Origin: Clostridia bacterium UC5.1-1D2
GTDB lineage: Bacteria; Bacillota; Clostridia; Lachnospirales; Lachnospiraceae
Assembly: GCA_001304855.1 (NCBI GenBank)
Contig: BBZN01000008.1
Span: forward strand, 62,001-126,000
DNA length: 64,000 bases
Direction: 5' to 3'
The stretch's first letter is position 1. Each line of letters begins with the position of its first letter. Shown piece by piece: positions 38,252 to 47,873 of the stretch. A program made the translations under genes and the position numbers. The notes under the pieces were generated by a model. It was given only the letters and a program-made list of their open reading frames with translations, was not told the origin of the DNA and did no database searches.

Positions 38252-38333
38252 GTGTAATGCCTCCTGAATTAAATCATGTATATCAGATTATGCCTTATGA
38301 TAAAAAGAATGTCAAGTGGAATACGGTTTCCGC

Positions 38334-38361
38334 TTGAAAATCTCCATTGATTCGTTATAAT
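38334..38361 (+). promoter_or_regulatory. Promoter of mtnN
   Basis: TTGAAA (38334-38339), 16-nt spacer, TATAAT (38356-38361). About 40 nt before the start codon. Confidence 0.7.
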
Positions 38362-38401
38362 AGTGGATAGACGACCCTTAAAGGACAGGAAGGAGTACAC
38401 T

Positions 38402-39094
38402 ATGTTAGGAATAATCGGAGCGATGGACGAGGAAGTGGCTAAATTAAAAGAGCAGATGACTGAGGTAGAGGTTGAATCCAGGGCCTCCATGGATTTTTAT
38501 AAAGGCAGATTGAGCGGCAAAGAGGTTGTGGTTGTCCGCTCCGGTATCGGTAAGGTCAACGCGGCTATGTGCACTCAGATACTGGCAGATTTATATAAGG
38601 TTGAAGCTGTGATTAACACGGGAATTGCCGGGTCTTTAAAGGCGGAGATCGATATCGGAGATATTGTGCTCTCCGAGGACGCCCTCCAGTACGACATGGA
38701 CGCAACGAATTTCGGCTATGAAGCAGGTCAGGTGCCCCGTCTGGATACGCTGGCGTTTAAGGCGGACGAGAGCCTGATCCGCCATGCTGAGGAATGCTGC
38801 GCCAGGGTAAATCCAGATATACATGTGTTCACTGGCAGGGTAGTGACAGGGGATCAGTTCGTCTCACAGCAGAGCAAGAAGAACTGGCTGTCGGAAACAT
38901 TTGGAGGATACTGCACTGAGATGGAGGGAGCCGCCATTGCCCAGGCCTGCTATCTGAATCGCATTCCATTTCTTATTATAAGGGCCATTTCGGACAAGGC
39001 GGACGACAGCGCTGCTATGGATTACCCCACATTTGAGGCCCAGGCAATCATTCATTCCGTGAAACTGGTGACTGAGATTGTAAGCACCTATTAA
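38402..39094 (+). CDS. mtnN: 5'-methylthioadenosine/S-adenosylhomocysteine nucleosidase
   Basis: 230 residues, intact. Starts MLGIIGAMDEEVAKLKEQM, with SGIGKVNAAMCTQ, VINTGIAGSL and the active-site block TEMEGAAIAQACYLN then AISDKADDSA, where Glu and Asp act in catalysis. It cleaves adenine from MTA and SAH, recycling products of methylation and polyamine synthesis. AAGGAG lies before ATG 38402. Confidence 0.95.
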   Translation: MLGIIGAMDEEVAKLKEQMTEVEVESRASMDFYKGRLSGKEVVVVRSGIGKVNAAMCTQILADLYKVEAVINTGIAGSLKAEIDIGDIVLSEDALQYDMDATNFGYEAGQVPRLDTLAFKADESLIRHAEECCARVNPDIHVFTGRVVTGDQFVSQQSKKNWLSETFGGYCTEMEGAAIAQACYLNRIPFLIIRAISDKADDSAAMDYPTFEAQAIIHSVKLVTEIVSTY

Positions 39095-39101
39095 ATGACA
39101 G

Positions 39102-39139
39102 ATGAACCTCCCTGGAATTAAGTTCAGGAGGTTCATTTT
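39102..39139 (+). terminator. Terminator after mtnN
   Basis: ATGAACCTCC (39102-39111) pairs with GGAGGTTCAT (39127-39136), followed by TTTT. Confidence 0.85.
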
Positions 39140-39181
39140 GCGTACAGGATACAAAAAGTAAGCGGCGTAGGAGAGATGAGA

Positions 39182-39999
39182 ATGGAAAAGAAAGGTACAA
39201 AGAGGCTGATTATTATAATTGCTGCAGCGGGCGTAATGCTTGCAGTGCTCTGTGTCGCTGGCGCAGTGGGGGTTTATAAATTGATAATGGGGACGGATAC
39301 CCAGTCGGATCAGTATCTGGAGCAGATACTGAAAAGCGCAGAAAAAGGGGACGATCCAGCCATCGCTTCCCTGTACCTGTCCCAGGGTGCATCCAGAGAG
39401 GACATTAAGAATGATATCCGGGAATTACTTGAGGTTTGGAACAGGCCCCAGCCTTACACCTATAAAAGACAGGATATCAGATGAATTCAACCACGGTCAA
39501 CGGAGTAAAGGTAAAGGTCTATACATCTGCCTACACCATAACCACAGAGAGCGGGGAAACCCTTACCGCCACTATGCGGCGGGAGGAGCGGGCCGATGAC
39601 AGCGGCATCACGGACTTTATGATAGCTCCCAGGGAATCCTTAAAGCCTGTGGGAAAGTTGGGAACGATAGGCAGATGGACGCCCATTCAGTGGCTCCTGT
39701 TTGCATTTTCCCTGGCAATGATTGGAGGTACGGCGGCGACTGCATTTGACTGCTATAGAAGGAAGCCGGGATACCGCTGGGGATGGATTGCCTTAATCCT
39801 TTTGGCGTATGCCTCCGCCGGCTTTTCCCTGCTGAGGGAGGGCGGAAGAATGACGCTGCGCTTTCATTTTTCAGCAACGCTTTTAGGTTTAAGCAGCTAT
39901 GTGTGGTATCCCAACGGAACTATCATATTCAGGCTGTATCTTCCGGTGGGAATGATTATTTACTGGATTCTGAGAAAGCGGTTGACCCCTTCCGATTAA
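39182..39999 (+). CDS. Membrane protein of unknown function (probably frameshifted)
   Basis: About 272 residues if joined. It has an N-terminal helix (LIIIIAAAGVMLAVLCVAGAV), an external domain of ~110 residues (YLEQILKSAEKGDDPAIAS; VKVKVYTSAYTITTES), and three to four C-terminal helices (WLLFAFSLAMIGGTAATAF; WIALILLAYASAGFSLL). The frame changes at 39481 in an ATGA overlap. Either two coupled genes or, more likely, one gene with a missing base, because the external domain reads on smoothly. ATG 39182 has AGGAG 8 nt upstream. I do not recognise a family. Confidence 0.6.
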
Positions 40000-40085
40000 A
40001 GCAGAATCTCAGCTTTAAGAATCGATTTATAGGAGAATTTGACGAACGATTCTAAGGATTCTCAACTTCCCAAATAAAAATCTCC

Positions 40086-40094
40086 TGCTATAAT
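40086..40094 (+). promoter_or_regulatory. Extended -10 element in the 40.0-40.2 kb gap
   Basis: TGCTATAAT is a consensus extended -10 box. A second TATAAT lies at 40160-40165. Between them are a CGCC/GGCG hairpin and an ACGGC/GCCGT hairpin. The 210-bp gap seems to hold a promoter with a short structured leader and no gene. Confidence 0.45.
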
Positions 40095-40209
40095 TGTCTT
40101 TACCGGGAAACGCCTGACTGCAGGGGCGCTTTTCTGAAAACGGCAAAAGCCGTACCAAATATAATATATAGTAACGGGATGGAATCCGGGAAGAAAGGGG
40201 AATTATACT

Positions 40210-40968
40210 ATGATAAGCTTTTTACAAACTGGACGTGCACTCTATGTGCTGGCAGCTATATGCCTGGCCGGAGTATTTTCCAGACTTATGGCGGGAAGCT
40301 TCTACAAACGATTAATAAAAGAAAGCGCCAATATGGCATTGACGAAAAATAAGTGTCTGCGTACATTAAAACAGAATGCAGAGGATACATATCGAATCAA
40401 TCAGGGAATGAGCAACACACGTGTATATCTGGAGAAACAACTCTATGGACTAAGGATGGGAGGAATGTCCGCAAGAGGCATGGACAACCTGTCAGGGCAG
40501 TTGACACTTCTCTGCTTCCTGGCCGGAGGCAGCGCAGCCTTCCTCTCCTATTGGTATAGAAGTGACAATTATTATATAGTACTCTACGGCACAGTTGGTA
40601 TCCTGGCAGGTATGTTTACCATGTTGGTAGACTACGGGGTGAATCTGGAGGCCAGACGCCAACAGCTTCTCACCTGTCTTCAGGACTACCTGGAAAATGT
40701 GATGTGGCCGAGAATGAACCGGGACGGCATGCCTGAGCACGTGCCGGCCGTTACAGCAGAGGAGGAGCGCAGGGAACCGGCGCCTGTACGCTCCATAGGG
40801 AGAGACCGCCGTTCAAATAATAATAACAGCAGCAGGCGCAGCATAGAACAGACGGCTGCAAGCAGAGAAAAAAGCGAGGATAAGAACAACCGGGAAAACT
40901 GGCTACAGGATTTAAATCCAGAACAAAAGCGGGTGCTGGGAGAGCTTCTGAAGGAGTTTATTTCCTAA
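40210..40968 (+). CDS. Membrane protein of unknown function
   Basis: 252 residues, intact. Three hydrophobic helices: ALYVLAAICLAGVFSRLMA at the N-terminus, and LTLLCFLAGGSAAFLSYWY plus YIVLYGTVGILAGMFTMLV in the middle. A helical segment with an NMALTKNKCLRTLKQNAED region lies between. The C-terminal ~80 residues are charged and disordered (a run of Asn and Arg/Ser), ending with NPEQKRVLGELLKEFIS, which looks like a short conserved interaction motif. No family recognised. RBS AAAGGGG. Confidence 0.7.
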   Translation: MISFLQTGRALYVLAAICLAGVFSRLMAGSFYKRLIKESANMALTKNKCLRTLKQNAEDTYRINQGMSNTRVYLEKQLYGLRMGGMSARGMDNLSGQLTLLCFLAGGSAAFLSYWYRSDNYYIVLYGTVGILAGMFTMLVDYGVNLEARRQQLLTCLQDYLENVMWPRMNRDGMPEHVPAVTAEEERREPAPVRSIGRDRRSNNNNSSRRSIEQTAASREKSEDKNNRENWLQDLNPEQKRVLGELLKEFIS

Positions 40969-41013
40969 AAATATACCAGGGGCAATAAAAAAATGGTATT
41001 GCAGGACAAATTA

Positions 41014-41022
41014 TGATATAAT
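41014..41022 (+). promoter_or_regulatory. Extended -10 promoter element of pgi
   Basis: TGATATAAT, an extended -10 box ~86 nt before the pgi start; no good -35 box is visible. Confidence 0.6.
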
Positions 41023-41107
41023 TTAAGAGATAAGCGGCTTTACCGCATCATTATAGAGAATCACAGATAATGGAAATCTGTGAACAGAAGAAAAGGAGAG
41101 CGCGAAT

Positions 41108-42456
41108 ATGGGAAAGGAAGTAACATTTGATTATTCCAAGGCAGCAGGCTTTGTGTCTGCAGAGGAAATGGCGAATTTTAAAACCACAGTTGAGACTGCA
41201 AAGGAGACCTTGCTGAATAAAACAGGAGCCGGCAACGATTTTCTGGGATGGATCGATTTACCGGTGGATTATGACAAGGATGAATTCGCAAGGATCAAGA
41301 AAGCGGCGGCCAAAATCCAGAGTGATTCGGATGTACTGTTGGTGGTAGGCATCGGAGGTTCCTATCTGGGAGCCAGAGCAGCCATTGAATTTTTGTCACA
41401 CAGCTTTTATAATGTGTTACCTAAGAGCGTTCGCAAGACACCTGAGATTTATTTCGTAGGCAACAGCATCAGCAGCAAATACATAAGCGATTTAAAGCAG
41501 GTTTTGGATGGAAAAGATTTTTCAGTCAACATAATATCCAAGTCAGGCACCACTACAGAGCCTGCTATCGCATTCCGCGTATTTAAGGAAATGCTCATCG
41601 AAAAATACGGCAGGGAAGAAGCCGGCAAGCGAATCTACGCAACCACCGACAAGGCTAGAGGAGCCCTTAAAAACCTGGCGGACGAAGAGGGATATGAAGA
41701 ATTCGTCGTGCCTGATGACGTAGGAGGGCGTTTTTCCGTATTGACCGCTGTAGGTCTTCTTCCAATCGCAGTAAGCGGAGCAGATATAGATAAGCTGATG
41801 GAGGGCGCGGCTTCCGGCAGAAAGAAAGCCCTGGAGACTCCTTACGAGTCCAATCCGGCCCTTCTCTACGCAGCAGTGCGCAACATCCTCCTTCGTAAAG
41901 GAAAAGCCGTCGAAATCGTAGCCAACTATGAGCCAAGCCTTCACTACGTGTCCGAGTGGTGGAAGCAGCTCTACGGCGAGAGCGAGGGCAAGGATCAGAG
42001 AGGCATTTCCCCGCAGCAGTGGATCTGACTACCGATCTCCATTCTATGGGACAGTTCATCCAGGACGGAGCACGTATACTGTTTGAGACAGTGATTAATG
42101 TGGAGGAATCTCCCGCAGAGATTCTCCTGAATAAAGAGGACGTGGATACCGACGGAATGAATTATCTGGCCGGTCAGAGTGTTGATTTTGTAAATAAGAG
42201 TGCCATGAACGGCACCATAATAGCCCACACAGACGGCAATGTACCGAACCTGATGGTTAAGGTGCCTGAGCAGAATGAGTTCTATCTGGGAGAGCTGTTC
42301 TACTTCTTTGAATTTGCCTGCGGTGTAAGTGGATATATACTGGGAATCAATCCATTTAACCAGCCGGGTGTGGAGAGCTATAAGAAGAATATGTTCGCAC
42401 TTCTCGGAAAGCCCGGATATGAGGCTCAGAGAGAGGAGCTGCTTAAGAGGCTGTAG
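41108..42456 (+). CDS. pgi: Glucose-6-phosphate isomerase (frameshifted)
   Basis: Interconverts glucose-6-P and fructose-6-P. Starts [17 protein letters not shown]. The sugar-phosphate-binding motifs are [24 protein letters not shown] and [16 protein letters not shown]; the later catalytic part is in [12 protein letters not shown] and the C-terminal lysine region in [15 protein letters not shown]. One base is missing near 42010 (run of Ts/Cs), joining QRGI to [10 protein letters not shown]. The repaired 449 residues equal the usual Gram-positive Pgi length. A strong GC terminator follows. Confidence 0.96.
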
Positions 42457-42470
42457 TACACTTAAAAACT

Positions 42471-42509
42471 GCCGGCCCGCGAACCGCAAAAGGTTCGCGG
42501 GCCGGCTTA
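42471..42509 (+). terminator. Terminator after pgi
   Basis: A perfect 15-bp GC-rich stem, GCCGGCCCGCGAACC (42471-42485) with GGTTCGCGGGCCGGC (42492-42506), then TTATTT. Confidence 0.88.
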
Positions 42510-42589
42510 TTTGTGCAGATTACCCGGTTAGCCTGGAAGGGAATTCTATTTTTATGCTGCCCGTTTCAATGCTTATTTTGAATTTCACA

Positions 42590-42618
42590 TTGACATTCTT
42601 CGATATGAAGCATATAAT
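42590..42618 (+). promoter_or_regulatory. Promoter and operator of the arsR-permease unit
   Basis: TTGACA (42590-42595), 17-nt spacer, TATAAT (42613-42618). Inside the spacer CTTC-GATAT-GAAG (42598-42610) is a dyad that could be the ArsR binding site. Confidence 0.78.
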
Positions 42619-42652
42619 ATAGGATGAAAACAGGCAGAAAGGAGAGTATGGA

Positions 42653-42957
42653 ATGACTGAGAACGAAAAAACGCAAGGATATTCAAAGCCTTTTGTGACG
42701 CAAATAGATTGACCATTTTAGGTATGCTACAAAGTGGCGAAAAATGTGCGTGTAAGCTGCTGGAAGAACTCAACATTGGGCAGCCGACTTTATCACATCA
42801 CATGAAAATATTGTGTGATGCAGAAATAGTTGTTGGACGCAAAGAGGGGAAATGGACGTACTATTCTTTTAACCCAGAGGGGGTTATCCGCGCAAAGGAA
42901 CTCCTTAATCAAATTACAATCGTAACAAGCGATACAAAATGTAATTGTACAGACTAA
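42653..42957 (+). CDS. ArsR-family metalloid/metal-responsive repressor (frameshifted)
   Basis: 101 residues after adding one base in the A-run near 42672, which gives MTENEKNARIFKAFCDANRL. The recognition helix region is LNIGQPTLSHHMKILCDAEI, and the Cys pair CACKLLEEL resembles the ELCVCDL sensor motif of ArsR. The tail CNCTD may add ligands. RBS AAGGAG sits 8 nt before ATG 42653. It lies upstream of the permease in one AT-rich unit, so it should derepress the permease when it binds arsenite or a related ion. Confidence 0.88.
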
Positions 42958-43037
42958 TAAGCCGCCAAAAACATGGCGCTTATACGTCAAACATCATATT
43001 GATACATTGCAATATATAAATGAATAGGAGGTATTTT

Positions 43038-44051
43038 TTGGAAGCTATTAAATTATTTTGGGACTTTTTTCAAAATCAAATATTAAGCATGAAGTGGCTC
43101 AACGAAGTAATAGGCAGCGGCTTATCTGCCGTTGGACTTGACCTTGAAGGCAGAGCAGGCGCAAGTATTCAATTTTTCCTTTATGACACAATTAAAATCA
43201 CGGTTCTGCTTTGTGTTTTGATTTTTCTGATTTCCTATATTCAAAGCTATTTTCCACCCGAAAGAAGCAAGCGGATAATAGGACGTTTTCATGGTGCAGG
43301 AGCTAATATCGTCGCGGCTTTGCTTGGAACGGTTACCCCGTTTTGTTCCTGTTCATCTATCCCCTTATTTATGGGATTTACAAGTGCAGGGTTGCCATTG
43401 GGTGTGACGTTTTCTTTTCTTATCTCGTCCCCCATGGTTGACCTCGGTTCTCTTGTTCTGTTAATGAGTATTTTTGGTTCAAAAATTGCGATTGTTTATG
43501 TTCTCGTCGGTTTGGTTATAGCCGTTGCAGGCGGTACAATCATTGAAAAGCTGCACATGGAAAAATACGTTGAACCGTATATCAAAACAGCAGGAAGTGT
43601 TGATTTTGAAGCCCCCGACTTGACAAAACAGGATAGATTGAAATATGCATGGGAGCAGGTTTCAGCTACTTTTAAAAAGGTATTTCCTTATATTTTGATT
43701 GGTGTTGGCATTGGCGCATTTATTCACAACTGGATACCGGAAACTTGGATTGAAACCGCCCTGGGCAGCAATAATCCATTCTCTGTAATTTTAGCTACAC
43801 TGGTCGGTATACCCATGTATGCAGATATTTTCGGTACGATACCTGTTGCCGAAGCTTTGTTTGCTAAAGGCGCACAGCTTGGGGCAATCTTATCCTTTAT
43901 GATGGCGGTTACTACCTTGTCCTTGCCATCCCTTATTATGCTGCGAAAGGCGGTAAAGCCCCAACTGCTGGCTTTGTTCATCGGCATTTGCACAGGCGGT
44001 ATTATCATTGTCGGTTATTTATTTAATATATTTCAATATTTTCTTGTCTAA
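43038..44051 (+). CDS. ArsP/SO_0444-type permease (PF03773 family)
   Basis: About 337 residues with 8-10 membrane helices, intact. The signature TPFCSCSSIPLFMGF with three nearby Cys is typical of the UPF0718/ArsP permeases. These export trivalent organoarsenicals or, in other members, soft metals. RBS AGGAGG (43026-43031) lies 6 nt before TTG 43038, which I prefer; ATG 43020 is upstream of that RBS. The pairing with ArsR supports metal or metalloid resistance. The small thioredoxin-like protein that often follows such permeases is absent. Confidence 0.85.
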   Translation: MEAIKLFWDFFQNQILSMKWLNEVIGSGLSAVGLDLEGRAGASIQFFLYDTIKITVLLCVLIFLISYIQSYFPPERSKRIIGRFHGAGANIVAALLGTVTPFCSCSSIPLFMGFTSAGLPLGVTFSFLISSPMVDLGSLVLLMSIFGSKIAIVYVLVGLVIAVAGGTIIEKLHMEKYVEPYIKTAGSVDFEAPDLTKQDRLKYAWEQVSATFKKVFPYILIGVGIGAFIHNWIPETWIETALGSNNPFSVILATLVGIPMYADIFGTIPVAEALFAKGAQLGAILSFMMAVTTLSLPSLIMLRKAVKPQLLALFIGICTGGIIIVGYLFNIFQYFLV

Positions 44052-44057
44052 TAGAAA

Positions 44058-44120
44058 GCGGCGCCGGGCAATGCGGTGGAGGCGATTTACAGAGGCGCGG
44101 TGCTGGGGCTGGAGCTGTAA
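44058..44120 (+). pseudogene. Possible 3' remnant of a gene behind the permease
   Basis: Directly after the AT-rich permease the DNA turns GC-rich and reads AAPGNAVEAIYRGAVLGLEL with a stop at 44118-44120, without its own start. It looks like the tail of a chromosomal gene cut by arrival of the arsR module. The parent gene is not recognised. Confidence 0.3.
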
Positions 44121-44239
44121 TTTAATTATGGCGAAAGAAAAAGAGGGGCATGTTAAGACAGCCCCCTGCTGTCCGTTTCGCTGGCGCCGGCAGTTTAATT
44201 ACAGCGGCACAGCTGCAGTTGATTTCCGCCTGCCGAAAG

Positions 44240-44268
44240 GCTTGCAAGTCCTTGGCAAGCGCTTTTTT
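44240..44268 (+). terminator. Terminator-like hairpin
   Basis: GCTTGC (44240-44245) and GCAAGC (44255-44260) form a 6-bp stem followed by six Ts (44263-44268). It may end the arsR-permease transcript. The surrounding 44121-44317 stretch has no convincing gene. Confidence 0.6.
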
Positions 44269-44317
44269 CGTAAATAATGCCCTCATAGTCTCGCCCCGCT
44301 TTTTGCTATGAGCGTAT

Positions 44318-44584
44318 TTATTCTTCAATCACGTGGATTTCCAAATAGTCGAACTCTATAGATTCAATAAAATTATCCTGAGTGAACCGGGCCTTGTCGT
44401 GGCGCTTAAACTCCCTGACAGTGGCGTCCAGCCACAGGGGCTTTCCAAGGTCGAACTCATAGCAGATAGCGTCCAATGCGTCAAATACCATCTGGGTTCT
44501 GGACAGAGAATAATCACAGTTTTCGATAATGGTGTCTCTCAGCAGATGGTTGTCTTTTACCAGTTTTCCCCACATTCTGAACAT
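44318..44584 (-). CDS. Small protein of unknown function
   Basis: 88 residues, intact. It begins MFRMWGKLVKDNHLLRDTII and includes a run of charged helices and LGKPLWLDATVREFKRHDKA near residue 47-66. RBS GAAAGGAG stands before the start. Codon use is like its neighbours. Probably a conserved clostridial protein, but I cannot name the family. Confidence 0.65.
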   Translation of the reverse strand: MFRMWGKLVKDNHLLRDTIIENCDYSLSRTQMVFDALDAICYEFDLGKPLWLDATVREFKRHDKARFTQDNFIESIEFDYLEIHVIEE

Positions 44585-44813
44585 GGTACGGCTCCTTTCC
44601 TGAGAAGCGGCAGTGCAGGTTCCGGCGCGCTCCTGTGCAGATACGGTTTAGTATATCATTGAATGGGGAGTTTTAAAAGGACATATTTTCGTCATATTTG
44701 AATTTTTTGTAACACCTCTTGTGGCTTAGGGCTATTTGTAGTAAGCTATACTTAACTGAAATTTAATAGTTACAGGCAGATAGTTTTAAAGAAAAATGAC
44801 GGAGGATATACAG

Positions 44814-45908
44814 GTGGGACAGGCTATTACTGACTATATAAGATTCCTGGGAGACGCCAGGGACGCAGTGTACCGTCTGAACTGTGACCAGAATACGGCC
44901 GGACAGCTGGCAGACGAGGAGGCCCGCAGAGCGTGAACTTGCGTCAGCCAGAAAGGGAGTGGAGGACTCCATCCAGCAGACTATCCGAAAGCGGCTGGAA
45001 GAGATCAGCTCCAGCTATGACAAGGAGATAGGCAAGGGACAGGATCGGCTTAAGAAAGTGAGGGCCAAGCGGGAGAAGGCAAAAAGCCAGGGCGTAAAGA
45101 GCGGATTGCTGAGGAAACCAGCGAACTTCGGGACCACAACAGGGAGCTGAAAGTACAGATGAGAACCCTGTTTCAAAAGAACCGTGTGCCTGCTTTTTGC
45201 GGCAGTACCTTGTATTATGCACTTTATTACCCCAGAGCTGAGGGAGATAGGGCTGTTTCTCATAACTCTGGCGCTGTGTTTTCTGGCGCTGCCCTGCGGC
45301 GTTTATTTTTCCTGATACAGCAACGGCAGATGTGGATTTTGGCAGCAGTATATTTTGCGGATGTTCTTCTCCTGGGCGGCGCTTATGTGACGGTGGGGAA
45401 CCGCACCAGGCTCCGTTATGAAGAAACCTTAAAGCGGGGGAGAGCCATACGCAATACCTTAAGGTCCAACTGCAAGAAGATTAAAGTGATTACAAGGAGC
45501 ATTCAGAGGGACGGGGATGAGGCGCTCTATAACCTGGAGAAATATGATGATGAGATCGCCTGGGCGGAGAAAGAGCTGGAAGAGATTGCCTCCAGAAAGC
45601 GGGACGCCCTCATAACCTTTGAAAATGTCACAAAGAATATTATCTCTGATGAGATTATGGAGCACAACAGGAAACGTCTGGATGAGATGGAGGCGGCCTG
45701 TGAGGAGACTTCAGAGGCCCTTAAGAAGCTGGAGAGCAGCATCAGGGAACAGAATATCCACATTACGGACACGTACGGTCCCTATCTCGGAAAGGAATTT
45801 ATGGAACCGGATCAGCTGACTGAACTTTTGAAAATATTCCAGAGCGGATCTGCCTCCAATCTTACAGAGGCCATGGATATTTACAGGAAATCCCAGAACA
45901 CCGTATAA
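44814..45908 (+). CDS. Coiled-coil membrane protein of unknown function (frameshifted)
   Basis: About 365 residues after joining five or six short frames (breaks near 44930, 45105, 45165, 45225 and 45310). It has an N-terminal helical coiled coil (SIQQTIRKRLEEISSSYDKE), then two hydrophobic segments (about 45205-45310 and 45330-45395), then a long second coiled coil (DDEIAWAEKELEEIASRKRD; CEETSEALKKLESSIREQN). GTG 44814 is chosen because GGAGG lies 8 nt upstream. No family recognised. It precedes, on the opposite strand, a YhaN/SbcD-type pair. Confidence 0.58.
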
Positions 45909-45924
45909 ATTTAAAAATTAAATG

Positions 45925-45984
45925 TTAGAGCATGTTTGAAAATCCATTTCTTTAGACTGTATGGATTTTATGGACATGCTCTAA
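45925..45984. repeat. Long bipartite hairpin element
   Basis: TTAGAGCATGT (45925-45935) pairs with ACATGCTCTAA (45974-45984), and AAAATCCAT (45939-45947) pairs with ATGGATTTT (45961-45969). It sits between two convergent genes and may act as a bidirectional terminator or be a small mobile palindrome. TGTTTGAAAAT is shared with the element at 524-576. Confidence 0.6.
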
Positions 45985-46011
45985 ATTGTTATATATTCGG
46001 TAAATCAGAAC

Positions 46012-47870
46012 CTATATGGTTATCAGGTTATATTTTACCTGGTTGGCTGTGAGCAGCTGGGCCTCCCTCTGGTGGCAGGTGAATATGATAATCTGGTTGT
46101 CATAGGCGTTCACAAGCCATTTCAGAGCAGTTTTCAGCCGGTCGTCGTCGTAGAGAACGAAGCTGTCGTCGAATATGAGGGGCATACTGTCGCCGCCGTC
46201 CTGAACCAGCCTCGCGGCAGCCAGACGGACCGCCAGATATATCTGATCCATGGTGCCGCTGCTTACCTGATCGATGGAAACCAGCTTGCCGGGAGTATTC
46301 ATGAACACATCCAGATTCTCATCGATGCTCATGCTGGTGTAGATACCTCCCGTAATCCCTCCGATCAATTCGGAGGCGGCTTTGTTCAGATACAGGCCGA
46401 AGGAATCCCGGATGGAGGTGGACAGAGCGGTCATAGTATCCTGAGCCAGATCAATGGCGTCCAGCTCCTCCTGAATCCGCTCGTTTTCCGCCTGAACCTT
46501 CCGCAGGCTTCCGCCTTGTTTTTGCAGTCCGACAGATGTTCCAGCTTTTTCTCCAGTTCCCACTGAATCCGCTGCTGCTGTTCGATCTCCTCGCCGAAGA
46601 GGTCCTGGGCGGACTGAAGCTGCCGGATCTCCTCCGAAATCTTTGCCAGGGTGGCTTCCGACTGGGCTACCGCTTTGCTGAGTCTTAAAAATTCCGCCAT
46701 TTTGGCTTCCAAATCACTCATGGCCTTCTCTGATATGGAGGAGTCCCCCAGATGTCTTGCAAATATTTCCTGAAGAAGGCGGGTGCTGGTATCCAGCTTT
46801 TTCTTATGGGTTCTTTTTTTGCTGAGGACCGCCACAGCGGTGATCAGCGCAGCAGACGCAGCCGCCCCCAGGATACCGGCCGCGGCGGTTCCCGGCACAG
46901 GAAGCTGTATCAGGGAGTCCAAAAGCCGGGGCGCAGCCAAGAGCACAATCGCGCCGGCTCCACAGAGAACCGTGAGAAGGATCATGAACACGACTAATAC
47001 CATGGGGGACTTTCGGGAGCAGATTTCCGCCGCGTTTTCATATTCACCGTAAAGCTTCTTTGTCTCGTTTACATAGCTCTGGACAGACGCCTGATCTGTA
47101 AACTGGCTTCCCAGAAGAATCTGCCGTCCTTTTGCGGCCTTTTCCAGAAGCCCTTCTTTCTCCTTCTGCCGTCCCTCCAGCTGCTGTTTGGCCTCGCTCT
47201 TTTTGATCCGGCATTCCGGCAGCTGGTTGGTGTACTGGGGAGAGGATATCTCCTGCTCAATCTTTCGTATTTCGCCCAGAAGGGCGGTATAGCTGCGGGC
47301 CGCCTCAGGCACCAGCTGCTTTTCCAGCTCCTGCGCTGGGATTTCAAATATTCGGTGGCCTTGGTAATGTTTAGGGCAATGCTGCCGGATGTATTTAAGT
47401 TGGCTATGTAGTTTCTCAGCTCCGACACCATGCCGCCCTCTGTGGCGCACTTTAACTGTCCGATGCTTATGGTATTTTCGTATACGGTTTCGGACAGCCC
47501 GCAGCGCAGCTGATCCAGCAGCGCTTTGGAGGGAGCTTCCTCCCTGCCCAGGGTTTCATTAATGATGGTCAGATCCTTGTTGTTTTTCTGGAATCTGCGC
47601 TGTATGCGGTAGATCTGGCCTTCGCTCTCAACGCGCATCCAGCCTCATAGGTGCCGCTGTTCTGCAGGGTACGAACTTGGAGTAGGTGTCGTTTCTGGCT
47701 GCCCTTCCCCTCTGGCGGTCGATGCCGAAGAGCATGCCCTTTATAAATGTATGTAACGTGGATTTCCCCGCCTCGTTCTTGCCATATACGATGTTTAATC
47801 CGTCCTCAAAATTGATGTCCCGATCCCGGAGTTTTCCGAAACCGTCTATGTGCAGACTTAAGATTTTCAT
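46012..47870 (-). CDS. YhaN-like AAA ATPase (SbcC-related, frameshifted)
   Basis: About 620 residues. The N-terminus MKILSLHIDGFGKLRDRDIN leads to Walker A GKNEAGKST; the C-terminus holds the ABC-type block SIDQVSSGTMDQIYLAVR and Walker B MPLIFDDSFVLYD, then CHQREAQLL. In between lies a coiled coil interrupted by two hydrophobic helices (VLVVFMILLTVLCGAGAIVL; AAAGILGAAASAALITAVAVL), as in membrane-bound YhaN proteins. About four bases are missing (near 47640, 47345 and 46510). It starts 3 nt after the SbcD-like gene, so the two form a nuclease pair that probably acts on DNA ends. Shorter than B. subtilis YhaN. Confidence 0.83.
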
Positions 47871-47873
47871 GGG

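Noticed and set aside
44122-44328. A small minus-strand gene between permease and the 88-residue protein
   Set aside because: It covers a terminator-like hairpin, lacks an RBS and has no conserved sequence.
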